Program-made: the position numbers and the translations under genes
Origin: Aquitalea aquatica
GTDB taxonomy: Bacteria > Pseudomonadota > Gammaproteobacteria > Burkholderiales > Chromobacteriaceae
Assembly (NCBI RefSeq): GCF_013911085.1
Contig: NZ_JACERN010000006.1
Location: 120,355 to 184,354 of the forward strand
Direction of reading: 5' to 3'
DNA length: 64,000 bases
The notes under the pieces: model-generated
Told to the model about the DNA's origin: nothing
The model's database searches: none
Seen by the model: only the letters and a program-made list of their open reading frames with translations
Shown: one piece after another, positions 49,870 to 61,449 of the stretch
How the letters are laid out: the number at the start of each line of letters is the position of its first letter
How positions within the stretch are numbered: the first letter of the stretch is position 1

Positions 49870-50667
49870 ATGGCCTGGGCCAGCCTGCCCATGTATCCGT
49901 GGCCGCAGCCCTTGACCGAACACTACTGGCAGTGGCTGCGTCAGCGTCTGCAGCAACTGGGCGAGCAGGCGCTGCCGGCCTCCCTGCACTGGCCGCAGGA
50001 TTATCTGGCGCACTGGCGTGAGCCGGGCATGCTGCTCAGCCAGTCCTGCGGCTATCCGGTTTCCGCACTATTGCCGGCACAGGTGCAGGTGCTGGGAGCC
50101 TTTCATTATCAACTAGCTGGCTGTGCCGACTGGCGTTATAGCAGTGCGCTGCTGGTACGCAAGAGCGACGCCGGGCTTGCTCTGGCCGATTTTCATGGCC
50201 GGCGTGCGGTGTGCAACGAGCGGCATTCGCAGTCGGGCTACCACGCCTTGCGCGCCGAAGTGGCCGTGCTGGCCGGGGTGCAGCCGTTTTTTTCTCACGT
50301 CAGCTTTTCCGGTTCGCATCGCGCCTCGGCCGGCATGCTGGCAGCGGGCAAGGCGGATATAGCCGCAGTCGACTGTGTCAGCCATGCCTTGCTGGCACGG
50401 CAACAGCCACAGCTGTTTGAGCAACTGGCCTGCATCGGCCATACCCGCTTGCAACCCGGATTGCCCTTGATCACTGCAGCGTCCACGCCTGCCGCGACCG
50501 TCGCACGGCTACGCCAGGCTATTCGCGATAGCCTGCATGCGGTCGAACTACAGGCTTTTTTCCGGGAGGCAGCTATTGATGGCTTCAGCCCGCTGGATCT
50601 GTCCGACTACGCCTGCATTGCAGATACCGCCGCACACTGGCGTGCTGCGGGCATGGCAGAGTGGTAA
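49870..50667 (+). CDS. PhnD/SsuA-type binding-protein-like protein without signal peptide
   Basis: 265 aa from the ATG at 49870. Conserved blocks: LLSQSCGYPV, WRYSSALLVRKSDAG, DFHGRRAVCNERHSQSGYHALRAEV, FFSHVSFSGSHRASAGMLAAGKADIAAVDCVSHALL and LPLITAAS, the PhnD-like transferrin-fold family that binds phosphonates, phosphite or similar anions. The N-terminus (MAWASLPMYPWPQP) has no hydrophobic signal core, so it should stay in the cytoplasm, as in other short members. It follows YehW by four bases and is presumably co-transcribed, although OsmF already serves as the periplasmic receptor. Role unknown. Confidence 0.8.
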   Translation: MAWASLPMYPWPQPLTEHYWQWLRQRLQQLGEQALPASLHWPQDYLAHWREPGMLLSQSCGYPVSALLPAQVQVLGAFHYQLAGCADWRYSSALLVRKSDAGLALADFHGRRAVCNERHSQSGYHALRAEVAVLAGVQPFFSHVSFSGSHRASAGMLAAGKADIAAVDCVSHALLARQQPQLFEQLACIGHTRLQPGLPLITAASTPAATVARLRQAIRDSLHAVELQAFFREAAIDGFSPLDLSDYACIADTAAHWRAAGMAEW

Positions 50668-50681
50668 GGCCGTTGGCCGGT

Positions 50682-51104
50682 TTAGCTGTCCAGCCCGGCG
50701 ATGGCGCGGAGGATGGCCAGCCCCTCGTCCGGGGAGGCAGTCAGCCGCTGCGGGTCGAAACCCTGCTCGAATACCGGGGCGAACTGCGGCAGGGCGCTGG
50801 CAGTGGCCGCATCCAGCTGGCGAAAACCCATATGCCACTGGCTGAATTCGCGCTGGTGGATGGGGGTGCGCAGATGCGGCTCGATGGCGTGGTGACGTGG
50901 ATCGCGGGCAATGCGGGCATAGGTGGCATCCACGGCGGCCGGGCTGCCTTCCAGTAATTGCAGAAAGCTGCCATTGGTGTACAGCAGCAGGCCGGTGACC
51001 GCATTAGCCTGGTTGTTGGCAATGGATTGCTCCAGGATGGCGGTCAGTTCCGCCGGGCTGAAATCGGCGCTGGCGGTACTGGAGTAAATCAGCTGGATCA
51101 GCAT
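50682..51104 (-). CDS. BLUF-domain blue-light photoreceptor
   Basis: 140 aa, from the ATG at 51104, which has AGGA nine bases upstream; the ATG at 51113 is too close to that site. The BLUF domain fills residues 1-95: LIQLIYSSTA, ANNQANAVTGLLLYTNGSFLQLLEG, FSQWHMGFRQLD. Key photocycle residues Tyr7, Asn31, Gln49, Trp90 and Met92 correspond to AppA Tyr21, Asn45, Gln63, Trp104 and Met106 at a constant offset. The flavin-binding sensor therefore looks functional. The short C-terminal tail carries no output domain, so it must signal through a partner. The hybrid kinase ends 22 bases upstream on the same strand and is the obvious candidate. Confidence 0.93.
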   Translation of the reverse strand: MLIQLIYSSTASADFSPAELTAILEQSIANNQANAVTGLLLYTNGSFLQLLEGSPAAVDATYARIARDPRHHAIEPHLRTPIHQREFSQWHMGFRQLDAATASALPQFAPVFEQGFDPQRLTASPDEGLAILRAIAGLDS

Positions 51105-51126
51105 GGGGTTCATTCCTGTCAGAGGG

Positions 51127-54225
<3,099 letters not shown>

Positions 54226-54256
54226 GAATTCCCTGCTGGCGCCTGCTGCGCTCGCA

Positions 54257-55414
54257 TCAGTCGTGGGCGCCTGCCGTCTCGGCAAGCGTGGTAATGGTCA
54301 TGGTCTGGTTATGCAGGCGACAGGGCTGGCCCGGGGCGAAGGGACTGATTTCGCCATTGGAATAAAAGCCGGCCAGCACGGTGTGGCTACCCAGTTCGTC
54401 GGCCACGGCTTCGATTTCTTCATCGACCCGGTCGCCCATCACCAGCTTGCGGCCCACGCAGGACACCAGCAGGGCGAGGCTGTCGCCGTGCACTGGCTGG
54501 GCCAGGCTAGCCGCGCTGGCGGCCTGTTCTGCCCCATGCACCAGGTTGTCGGTGCTGGCATGCATCAGCTTGAGATAACAGCCGGTGTGCACCTCGCCGG
54601 CCAGCGTCAGGCTGCCGCTGGCCTCATCCACGCCCAGAATGGTGCGGATCACGCCGGCATCCTGCTGGTTTTCACCCAGCATGGAGAAAGGGAACAGCAG
54701 GCCGGAGCCGGGCAGGTCGGCCGCATATTCACCCAGATAGCGCTTGTATACTTCCAGCGCTGGTGTGCCATCCAGCTCGTACAGCACGTTTTCCTGGCAG
54801 CGTGTCACCTGGCGCGCCGGGCCAAAGGTGGTCCAGCCACCATAGGAGCCATGACCCAGGCGCAGTTGCTGGCCATACAGGCCGACTGCCACCAGCTGGT
54901 GATCCGAGCTGCCGTGTTCGTTCAGGGTAAAGGTGCGGCTGAAGGCGGCGTTGTCGCCCGCCAGCCCACCTACTACCGGCAGCCGTGTGCCCAGCACGCT
55001 GCTGATGCCTTGCAGCAGGGCACTGCCATTGATGGCCACGCCCTGGCCCAGCACCAGTACCATTTGCAGGTCATCCGCCGCCAGCTGCCGTGCCAGCCGG
55101 GCGCCGGCAGCGGCGGAGTCGGCCATATCATGCAGGGGCGTGACGGCAGGCTGGACGCGGGTATGGGCAAAGTGGATGGCGGTGACCACGGTGGAGTGGT
55201 CATCCACACCCTGGCTGGAGATTTCGCCAGCGGTGGAGCAGCCCAGCAGCAGGCTGTCGGGAAAAGCCGCCTGCAGCGTGGCCAGCCCCTGTGTGTCGGC
55301 GAAAAAATCCAGTGCGCCGAATACCAGCAGCAGTTGCGGATCAATCGCGCGCAGGGGCTGCAAGCGTTCTGCAGCGGGGCGGCTGTTGGGTAGGCAGAGC
55401 TGGCGGATGCGCAT
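54257..55414 (-). CDS. FIST-domain ligand-sensing protein
   Basis: 385 aa. FIST_N (about 25-220): LLLVFGALDFFADTQGLATLQAAFPDSLLLGCSTAGEISSQGV, LPVVGGLAGDNAAFSRTFTL. FIST_C (about 225-370): ALEVYKRYLGEYAADLPGSGLLFPFSMLGE, VHTGCYLKLMHAS, LALLVSCVGRKLVMGDRVDEEIEAVADELGSHTVLAGFYSNGEISPF. FIST proteins are proposed intracellular small-ligand sensors (often amino acids) that feed kinases or chemoreceptors. It has no output domain of its own. It lies first in the FIST-hybrid kinase-BLUF operon, divergent from nikR. Confidence 0.9.
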   Translation of the reverse strand: MRIRQLCLPNSRPAAERLQPLRAIDPQLLLVFGALDFFADTQGLATLQAAFPDSLLLGCSTAGEISSQGVDDHSTVVTAIHFAHTRVQPAVTPLHDMADSAAAGARLARQLAADDLQMVLVLGQGVAINGSALLQGISSVLGTRLPVVGGLAGDNAAFSRTFTLNEHGSSDHQLVAVGLYGQQLRLGHGSYGGWTTFGPARQVTRCQENVLYELDGTPALEVYKRYLGEYAADLPGSGLLFPFSMLGENQQDAGVIRTILGVDEASGSLTLAGEVHTGCYLKLMHASTDNLVHGAEQAASAASLAQPVHGDSLALLVSCVGRKLVMGDRVDEEIEAVADELGSHTVLAGFYSNGEISPFAPGQPCRLHNQTMTITTLAETAGAHD

Positions 55415-55527
55415 GAATGGTTTTCCTTGTGGTTACTGCCATGGGGATGGCATGTGAACCCTGTCATCTTAGTTAATCGGCAGGCCGCACGGGCAGCAGA
55501 ATGCAGCATTGTGCCGTTGCAGGCGGA

Positions 55528-55556
55528 ATATCGCATTTTTCCATATGGGGCGATAT
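55528..55556. promoter_or_regulatory. Candidate NikR operator upstream of nikR
   Basis: ATATCGC (55528-55534) and GCGATAT (55550-55556) form a perfect 7-bp inverted repeat with 15 bases between, total 29. This is the overall geometry of NikR sites (GTATGA-N16-TCATAC, 28 bp, in E. coli) though with different half-sites. A second short repeat, ATGAC-ATCG-GTCAT, abuts it (55555-55568). Autoregulation is inferred. Confidence 0.45.
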
Positions 55557-55659
55557 GACATCGGTCATGCCGGCCGTGCTTTGCCCGCCACGGGCAGGGC
55601 AAATGCGCCAGTGGCGGCGGCGCTCTGCTATGCTCGGCCTCTGTTTTCAGGAGGCAGAC

Positions 55660-56106
55660 ATGCAAAGAGTGACGATTTCGCTCAGCGACGAGCTGGCACA
55701 GGCTTTTGACGAACTGATGGCGCGACGTGGCTACAGCAGCCGTTCGGAGGCGGTGCGCGACATGCTGCGGCGGGAACTGGGCGAGGAGGATCTGGGGCGT
55801 GGTGCGGGCGGCCCCTGCGTGGCGGTGCTCAGCTATGTGTTCGATCATCACGAACGCCAGCTGTCATCGCGCCTTACCGGTCTGCAGCACGATCACCACG
55901 ATATGGCCGTCGCCACCATGCATGCCCATATCAATCACGATGACTGCATCGAAACGGTGATTCTGCGTGGCGACAGCGCCGAGGTGGAAAGTTTTGCCCG
56001 CTCGGTGATTGCCGAAACCGGTGTGCGCCATGGTCAGGTGCAGCTGATCCCGACGGCAGCGGCCGCCAAGCCGGGCATGGGCTACCGCCGGCCGGGCAAA
56101 CGCTGA
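55660..56106 (+). CDS. nikR: Nickel-responsive regulator NikR
   Basis: 148 aa from the ATG at 55660 (AGGAGG upstream). N-terminal ribbon-helix-helix QRVTISLSDELAQAFDELMARRGYSSRSEAVRDMLRREL, then the ACT-like metal domain. Nickel ligands are His77, His88, His90 and Cys96 (QHDHH, MHAH, HDDC), matching E. coli His76, His87, His89 and Cys95. A tetrameric repressor that binds DNA when Ni(II) is present. It is convergent with the NikMQO transporter genes with only 4 bases between them, which it presumably controls. Confidence 0.95.
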   Translation: MQRVTISLSDELAQAFDELMARRGYSSRSEAVRDMLRRELGEEDLGRGAGGPCVAVLSYVFDHHERQLSSRLTGLQHDHHDMAVATMHAHINHDDCIETVILRGDSAEVESFARSVIAETGVRHGQVQLIPTAAAAKPGMGYRRPGKR

Positions 56107-56110
56107 AGCA

Positions 56111-56974
56111 TCAGCTGGATGGCTTGCGCCGCACCGGGTAGTAGCGATAGCCCGTGACCGGGCCGGCATGCTGATGGCTGTGGCCATGTTGATGGGGGTG
56201 GCTGTGTACCACACCGTCGGCATGGCGGTGCGGATGGGCGTGTAATAGATGGGTGCGCTCCAGCAGCGCGTGATCGGCGAGGATTTCGGCCGGGCTGCCG
56301 CTGGCTACCAGCCGGCCTGCTGCCAGCACGAACACCTGGTCGGCAATATCGGCCACGCTGTCCAGATCATGCGTGGCGGTAATGATGGTGCGGCCGCTGT
56401 CCTTGCTCTCCAGCAAAAAGCGGATCACCTCGCCCTGGCTGTGCGGGTCCAGCGCGGCGGTCGGTTCGTCCAGCAGTAATACCTCTGGCTGCATGATCAG
56501 CACCGAGGCCAGTGCCACCCGCTTGCGTTCGCCACCGGACAGGCGGTGCGGCGCACGGTCTTGCAGATGGCTGATGCCGAAGCGCTGCAGCATATCGGCA
56601 ATGGCGCTGCGGATGGTGGCCGGCGGCCAGCCCAGTTGCAGCGGGCCAAAAGCCAGTTCGTCGAACACCGTGGGATTGAACAGCTGCACATCGGGGTTCT
56701 GGAACACCAGCCCGACCCGGCGGCGAAAGGCATAGTGGCGCTCATCCTCGGCCAGCGCCGCCTCGCTCAGTTCCTCGCCAAAAGCCAGCAGCCTGCCCTG
56801 CTGGGCAAAATATAGGCCGTTCAGCAAGCGCAGCAAGGTGGATTTGCCCGAGCCATTGGCTCCGAGCAAGGCCACCCGGCAGCCGGCTTCGATACGCAGC
56901 GACAGGCGGTCCAGCGCCTGTTGCTGCTGATAGTGATAACTCAGGTCTTGCAGCTCGAATACCGGCGGTGTCAT
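56111..56974 (-). CDS. nikO: Nickel/cobalt ECF transporter ATPase (NikO/CbiO) with His-rich tail
   Basis: 287 aa from the ATG at 56974 (ATGA overlap with the NikQ stop); the ATG at 56986 is a possible alternative. Walker A GANGSGKST, Q-loop VGLVFQNPDVQLFNPTVFDELAFGPLQL, signature LSGGERKRVALASVLIMQPEVLLLDEPTAALDP, switch TATHDLDSVADIADQVFVL. After the ATPase fold comes a tail (about 240-275) with His at nearly every second position (HAHPHRHADGVVHSHPHQHGHSHQHA), a probable metal-binding or storage segment. Energises the importer formed with NikQ and NikM. Confidence 0.92.
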   Translation of the reverse strand: MTPPVFELQDLSYHYQQQQALDRLSLRIEAGCRVALLGANGSGKSTLLRLLNGLYFAQQGRLLAFGEELSEAALAEDERHYAFRRRVGLVFQNPDVQLFNPTVFDELAFGPLQLGWPPATIRSAIADMLQRFGISHLQDRAPHRLSGGERKRVALASVLIMQPEVLLLDEPTAALDPHSQGEVIRFLLESKDSGRTIITATHDLDSVADIADQVFVLAAGRLVASGSPAEILADHALLERTHLLHAHPHRHADGVVHSHPHQHGHSHQHAGPVTGYRYYPVRRKPSS

Positions 56975-57822
56975 GCGTGTTTCCATAAGATCAGCAGCGG
57001 CACACACAGCGCCGGCAGCAGGGCACACCAGTCGCGCCGACGGGTGCGGAAGCTGTGCAGCAGGTAGATGTCGCCACGGTAGCCGCGCGACACCATGGCC
57101 AGATGTACTTCGCTGCTTAGCAGAAAAGCTTTGCTGAGCAGCACGCCGCTACTGGCGGCCACCACCTGGCGCGCCAGCCGGCCACTGGGCGGTGCCAGCA
57201 TGCGGCTGCGGCGGGCTTCGAACATCTGGCTGGCAGTTTGCAACAGCACGAAGATATAACGATGGGTCATGCCCAGCAGGGCCACCAGCAGCACCGGCAC
57301 CCCGAGGCTGCGCATGGCCTTGAGCACATGCATCCACGGCGTGGTCAGCATCAGCAGCAAGGCATAGCTGGCCGAGGTTTCCGCTCGTCCCAATAAAAAG
57401 GCGGCGCTACGCAAGCCTTGCAGGCTGATGCCCCAGTGCAGCAGCGGCAGCCGGAACGGGATGTCACCGGGCACCAGAAACAGTGCCGGCACGGCAATCA
57501 CCCCGCTGAACAGCAAGACGCTGAGCCAGGCCTGACGATACAGCCGCCGCAAGGACACCTGCGACAGCAAGGCCAGCAGCACGGCCAGGCCGAACAGCAG
57601 CAGCAGGGTGACGAGCTGGCTGGCCAGGATGCCGCTGATCATCAGGCTGAGCAGCGCCAGCAGCTTGATGCGCGGGTCCAGTCCCTGCAGCAGGCCGCGC
57701 TGCTTGCTGATGGCTTCGGCATCCAGTGAGTGCTCCAGTGCCTGCTGCAAGCCATGGACCAGCCGCTCGGCAAAATGGCCGCCATGGCGATGACCACCAG
57801 CGATGAAGGATTGCTCGCTCAT
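56971..57822 (-). CDS. nikQ: ECF transporter transmembrane protein (NikQ/CbiQ)
   Basis: 283 aa. About five to six TM helices with the T-component motifs: LDPRIKLLALLSLMI, LLGMTHRYIFVLLQTASQMFEARRSRML (ARG-type coupling motif) and SSEVHLAMVSRGYRGD. The N-terminus has a short His cluster (GGHRHGGHF). It transmits ATP hydrolysis from NikO to the substrate-specific NikM. ATGA overlap with NikO; 28 bases after NikM on the same strand. Confidence 0.9.
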   Translation of the reverse strand: MSEQSFIAGGHRHGGHFAERLVHGLQQALEHSLDAEAISKQRGLLQGLDPRIKLLALLSLMISGILASQLVTLLLLFGLAVLLALLSQVSLRRLYRQAWLSVLLFSGVIAVPALFLVPGDIPFRLPLLHWGISLQGLRSAAFLLGRAETSASYALLLMLTTPWMHVLKAMRSLGVPVLLVALLGMTHRYIFVLLQTASQMFEARRSRMLAPPSGRLARQVVAASSGVLLSKAFLLSSEVHLAMVSRGYRGDIYLLHSFRTRRRDWCALLPALCVPLLILWKHA

Positions 57823-57850
57823 ACCGCACCCGGCCCTTGTGGTGGCTGCC

Positions 57851-58909
57851 TCATTCCGGCTGGCCTTGCTTGCCGCCCAGCCGCGATAGCAGCAGCAGGG
57901 CCAGCAGAATCAGCCCGGCACCAAACAGCGCCGACAAGACATAGCCAAAATTGGCGCTATGCACGAAGGCCGGCGCATAGTCGGGGAAGGGCGCCGACCA
58001 CAGGCTGGCCAGCCGTGCCAGGCCCTCCGGCGCTGCCGCCGGCGGTGCAATCTGACCCGATGCCAGCGCCATCTGCTGGCGGCTGTCGGCATTGGCGAAA
58101 TCTTCCACGCCCCACTCGCCCCAGGCGGTGCCGGCGGCCAGCAAACCCAGCGGTGACAGAATCATCAGTGCCGCCAGTCCGTACCACAGCTTGCGCGTGG
58201 TACGCACCGCTGCGCTCGGTACACTGATCCGGCTTGCCTGCAGCGACAGCAGTTCGGGATGGGCGCGCTGCAGATAAGCCACCAGCCCGCCGGTGATCAG
58301 CAGCTCGGCCAGCCCGGCAAAGCTCAGATGACCCAGCATCATCGCGGGTACCGCCACCGACAGCGGATAGGGCGCGTACAGCGGCGTGCCGGCAGCATCG
58401 TGGAACAACAGCGGTTGCAGGCCGAATTCGATGGCGGCCAGCAAGGCTGCGGCATTGATGGCCAGATAACCGGCCACCGCAGCGGCCAGTACGCGGCGGC
58501 GCGATTGCAGCGCGGCACCGGCCGCCAGCAACTGATAACTGGCCCAGGCCACCAGCGAGCCGACGATGGCCATGTTCAGGCTATTGGCCCCGAAGCTGGT
58601 AATGCCGCCGTCGCCAAAGAACAGCGCCTGAATCAGCAGGGCCACGGAAATGGCCACAATCGACGCCCACGGCCCGAGCACGATGCTGATGATGCCCATT
58701 CCCACCGCATGGCCGCTGGTGCCGCCGGGCAGCGGCAGGTTGAACATCATGATGACGAAGCTGAAGGCCGAAAACACCGCGAACAACGGCACCATGCGGG
58801 TGTGTAGCAGGCGCTTGGCATGGCGGTAGGCCAGCAGCCAGAACGGTAGCGCCACCGCATAGGCCAGCGCGCAGGTAGCCGGGCTAAGGTAGCCGTCTGG
58901 AATGTGCAT
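57851..58909 (-). CDS. nikM: Nickel/cobalt ECF substrate-capture protein NikM with fused CbiN/PDGLE-like domain
   Basis: 352 aa from the ATG at 58909 (GAGGATACCTGC-ATG); the frame to 59017 is not used because CbiM-family proteins must start MHIPDGYLSP, with Met1 and His2 coordinating metal. Second His in GGTSGHAVGMG. S-component fold to about residue 205. After a cytoplasmic linker, a C-terminal domain (about 240-345: WGEWGVEDFANAD, PFPDYAP, NFGYVLSALFGAGL) with two TM helices resembles PDGLE/CbiN, so the small partner subunit is fused rather than separate. First gene of the transporter operon, probably repressed by NikR. Confidence 0.92.
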   Translation of the reverse strand: MHIPDGYLSPATCALAYAVALPFWLLAYRHAKRLLHTRMVPLFAVFSAFSFVIMMFNLPLPGGTSGHAVGMGIISIVLGPWASIVAISVALLIQALFFGDGGITSFGANSLNMAIVGSLVAWASYQLLAAGAALQSRRRVLAAAVAGYLAINAAALLAAIEFGLQPLLFHDAAGTPLYAPYPLSVAVPAMMLGHLSFAGLAELLITGGLVAYLQRAHPELLSLQASRISVPSAAVRTTRKLWYGLAALMILSPLGLLAAGTAWGEWGVEDFANADSRQQMALASGQIAPPAAAPEGLARLASLWSAPFPDYAPAFVHSANFGYVLSALFGAGLILLALLLLSRLGGKQGQPE

Positions 58910-59710
58910 GCAGGTATCCTCAACAAAACCAGCAGGCGCTATGGCCAGACCGGTTGGTTGTGTATGAATATTTTTTAAAATGTATGAAATTCTAGCAAGA
59001 TGCATGCCACTTGTCATGGCTGCTTGCCGCCGTGCCGGGATGCCGATCTGGCAATCCGCATCGAGAAAAACGGTGGAAATGTGCTGTACAGGCGGCTGGG
59101 AGAAGTGGATAGCGACTAGACAGCGGTGATGGCAGCTGCGTTGTCTGGCATGAACTGATGTCTGATGGATTGTCGTTGCTGAATATTAATGTCTTATTTG
59201 TTTTGACTGCGCTTTTAACTAGGGGTGTGATAATAAAACATGTTTATCTTTATTTATTTTCCAGATGAATTTTGATTTAAGTGGGGTTGTATATTTTTTT
59301 ATTTTAAAATATGCCAATGACATGTTGTTGGAGTGTATTAGCGATATGTTGTTTTGATATATTTTTATTTCAATGATTTCATAAGTAACAGTTTATTTAA
59401 GATAAATGACAAATGAATTTATACGCAGTTTTCCATTTGCATGGCATTAAAAGTGGGTCAATTTAATTTTATTCTTAATAAAATGTTTATTTTTTACGGC
59501 CCGGTTTAAATAAAAATTTAAATTGATTTAGTTTGATTAATTTTATATCGTTACGCTGTTAACAAGATTTAACTAAAAACATATTAAACAATTAAAATAA
59601 ATGTGTTGACCGGCATTGTTGCTATTGGCAACCGTTTGGAATTAATTCCTGGTGCTGTCGGCATGATTAAAAAAATAAATAATCCATAAGAATGTTCAGG
59701 GAGTTTTATC
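58910..59710. other. 801-bp mostly AT-rich intergenic region
   Basis: No supportable gene on either strand. The first ~70 bases hold the nikM leader and two direct GTATGA half-sites (58962 and 58982) identical to the E. coli NikR half-site. From about 59150 to 59700 the DNA is far more AT-rich than the rest of the window and serves as the upstream region of the two-partner secretion genes. Confidence 0.6.
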
Positions 59711-61438
59711 ATGCAGATGCAAAGCCTCAAGACCAGTGTCAGCCTGGTCCTGTTGTCGTTGTCGGCGTATTCGCAAAATATTCATGCGGCATCGGATATC
59801 GATGCAGCCAATCGCCAGGCTGAAATCATCCAGCAACGGCAACAACAACAGTTGCAGCAGGATCGCGAAGATGCTCGCCGAGCCATCCAGCCTGGCGGTG
59901 TCGACCTTAAAACGCTGACGCCCAGTCAGCCAGCCATCACCACTCCGGCCAGTCAGTGCCACGATATTCAACGTATTGTCATCCGTAACAGCCCACACAT
60001 GACGGTGGCTATCCAGAAGCAGATTGATGCTCAGTTTGCCGGCCATTGTCTGGGTGTTGGTGAGATCAGCCAGATTCTCGGCTTGATCACCCGTGACTAC
60101 ATCGAACAGGGCTATGTCACGACACGAGCCTACTTGCCCGCGCAGGATCTGCGTGGCGGGACTTTGCTGATTGATGTGGTAGAAGGGGTGATCGAACAAT
60201 TCAAGGTAGATGACAATGGTGCCCGCAGCGTGCCATTGGCCACCAGCTTTCCACACTTGCAGGGAAAGCTGCTCAACCTGCGGGATCTTGAACAGGGCAT
60301 CGACCAGATCAACCGCCTGCAATCCAATAATGCCAAGCTAGATATCCAGCCTGGTGGCACGCCAGGCGGCAGTACGGTTGTGATTCACAATGAGGCTAGC
60401 CGGCCCTTGCACCTGTTTGTCACCTATGACAACCAAGGCAGTACCAGCACCGGCGGCAATCAGGCTGCAGCGACACTGACGCTGGATAACCTGCTCGGTC
60501 TGGGTGAAATGTTTGCTGTTACCCACCGCGAGTCGATTCCAACCAGTAACAAAGAACACTATTCCGCTTCTGACGACTTCAATCTGTCGCTGCCTTATGG
60601 CTACAACACCTTTGCCGTTGATGTGAACCGCTCGCGTTACATCAATGTGCTGACACTGCCCAGCGGTAACCAGGAAACCGCCGAAGGCAATAACAAGATC
60701 AGCACTTTCAGCTGGAATCGCGTGGCGTTTCGCGACCAGGTATCCCGCCTGAGTTTTGGTGCGGCGCTGACCACCAAGGACGCCCGTAACTATTTTGCAG
60801 ACCAGTACCTGAATGTCAGCAGTCGCAAACTGAGCGTACTCGATCTGAAAGCATCCTATTCCACCGCTATTCGCAATAGCCATCTGTCGCTGGACCTCGA
60901 CTATGCCCGTGGTCTGGCCGAATTTGGTGCCATGCACGATTCCGGCATTCTGCCGGGCGAGCAGCCGCATGCCCAGTTCCAGAAGCTGACTGCAGACCTG
61001 CATTTCCACTTGCCATTCGATTTGCTGAGCAAGCATTTCAGCTATGACAGCGAAGTGTTCGCCCAGCAGGCTTACAACGCGCTGTACGGTTCAGAGCAAT
61101 TGTTGATTGGCAGCATTTATTCGGTACGTGGCTTCGTCAACAACAGCCTGTCGGGCGATACCGGTTATTACTGGCGGAACGACCTCTCCATGCAGCAGCA
61201 ATTCCAGATCGGTCATGAAACCCTCAACGGCAAGATTTACGCCGCGCTGGATACCGGTTGGGTCACCAATATGAACCCTGATCTGCAAGGGGGGAGCCTG
61301 ACTGGTGCTGCCATTGGCCTGCAAGCCCAGTGGCGTGGCCTTACCTGGGATCTGTTCCGTTCTGCCCCGGTTGAAAAACCGGCCACCATGTCCCGCGAAC
61401 CGGCGCAAACCTGGTTCCGTGTTTCTGTCGCGCTGTAA
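59711..61438 (+). CDS. Two-partner secretion outer-membrane transporter (TpsB; ShlB/FhaC/CdiB family)
   Basis: 575 aa. Signal peptide about residues 1-27. A Gln-rich helix (about 38-55) is the pore-plugging H1-like segment. POTRA1 (about 80-155: IVIRNSPHMTVAIQKQIDAQFAGHCLGVGEISQILGLITRDYIEQGYVTTRAYLP). POTRA2 (about 160-235). A 16-strand barrel follows with the conserved L6 motif VRGF in YSVRGFVNNSLSGDTGYYWRND and a C-terminal WFRVSVAL strand. Exports the adjacent TpsA exoprotein. GGGAG lies upstream of the ATG. The TpsA gene starts 11 bases after its stop, so they form an operon. Confidence 0.94.
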   Translation: MQMQSLKTSVSLVLLSLSAYSQNIHAASDIDAANRQAEIIQQRQQQQLQQDREDARRAIQPGGVDLKTLTPSQPAITTPASQCHDIQRIVIRNSPHMTVAIQKQIDAQFAGHCLGVGEISQILGLITRDYIEQGYVTTRAYLPAQDLRGGTLLIDVVEGVIEQFKVDDNGARSVPLATSFPHLQGKLLNLRDLEQGIDQINRLQSNNAKLDIQPGGTPGGSTVVIHNEASRPLHLFVTYDNQGSTSTGGNQAAATLTLDNLLGLGEMFAVTHRESIPTSNKEHYSASDDFNLSLPYGYNTFAVDVNRSRYINVLTLPSGNQETAEGNNKISTFSWNRVAFRDQVSRLSFGAALTTKDARNYFADQYLNVSSRKLSVLDLKASYSTAIRNSHLSLDLDYARGLAEFGAMHDSGILPGEQPHAQFQKLTADLHFHLPFDLLSKHFSYDSEVFAQQAYNALYGSEQLLIGSIYSVRGFVNNSLSGDTGYYWRNDLSMQQQFQIGHETLNGKIYAALDTGWVTNMNPDLQGGSLTGAAIGLQAQWRGLTWDLFRSAPVEKPATMSREPAQTWFRVSVAL

Positions 61439-61449
61439 GGAGATCAGTC

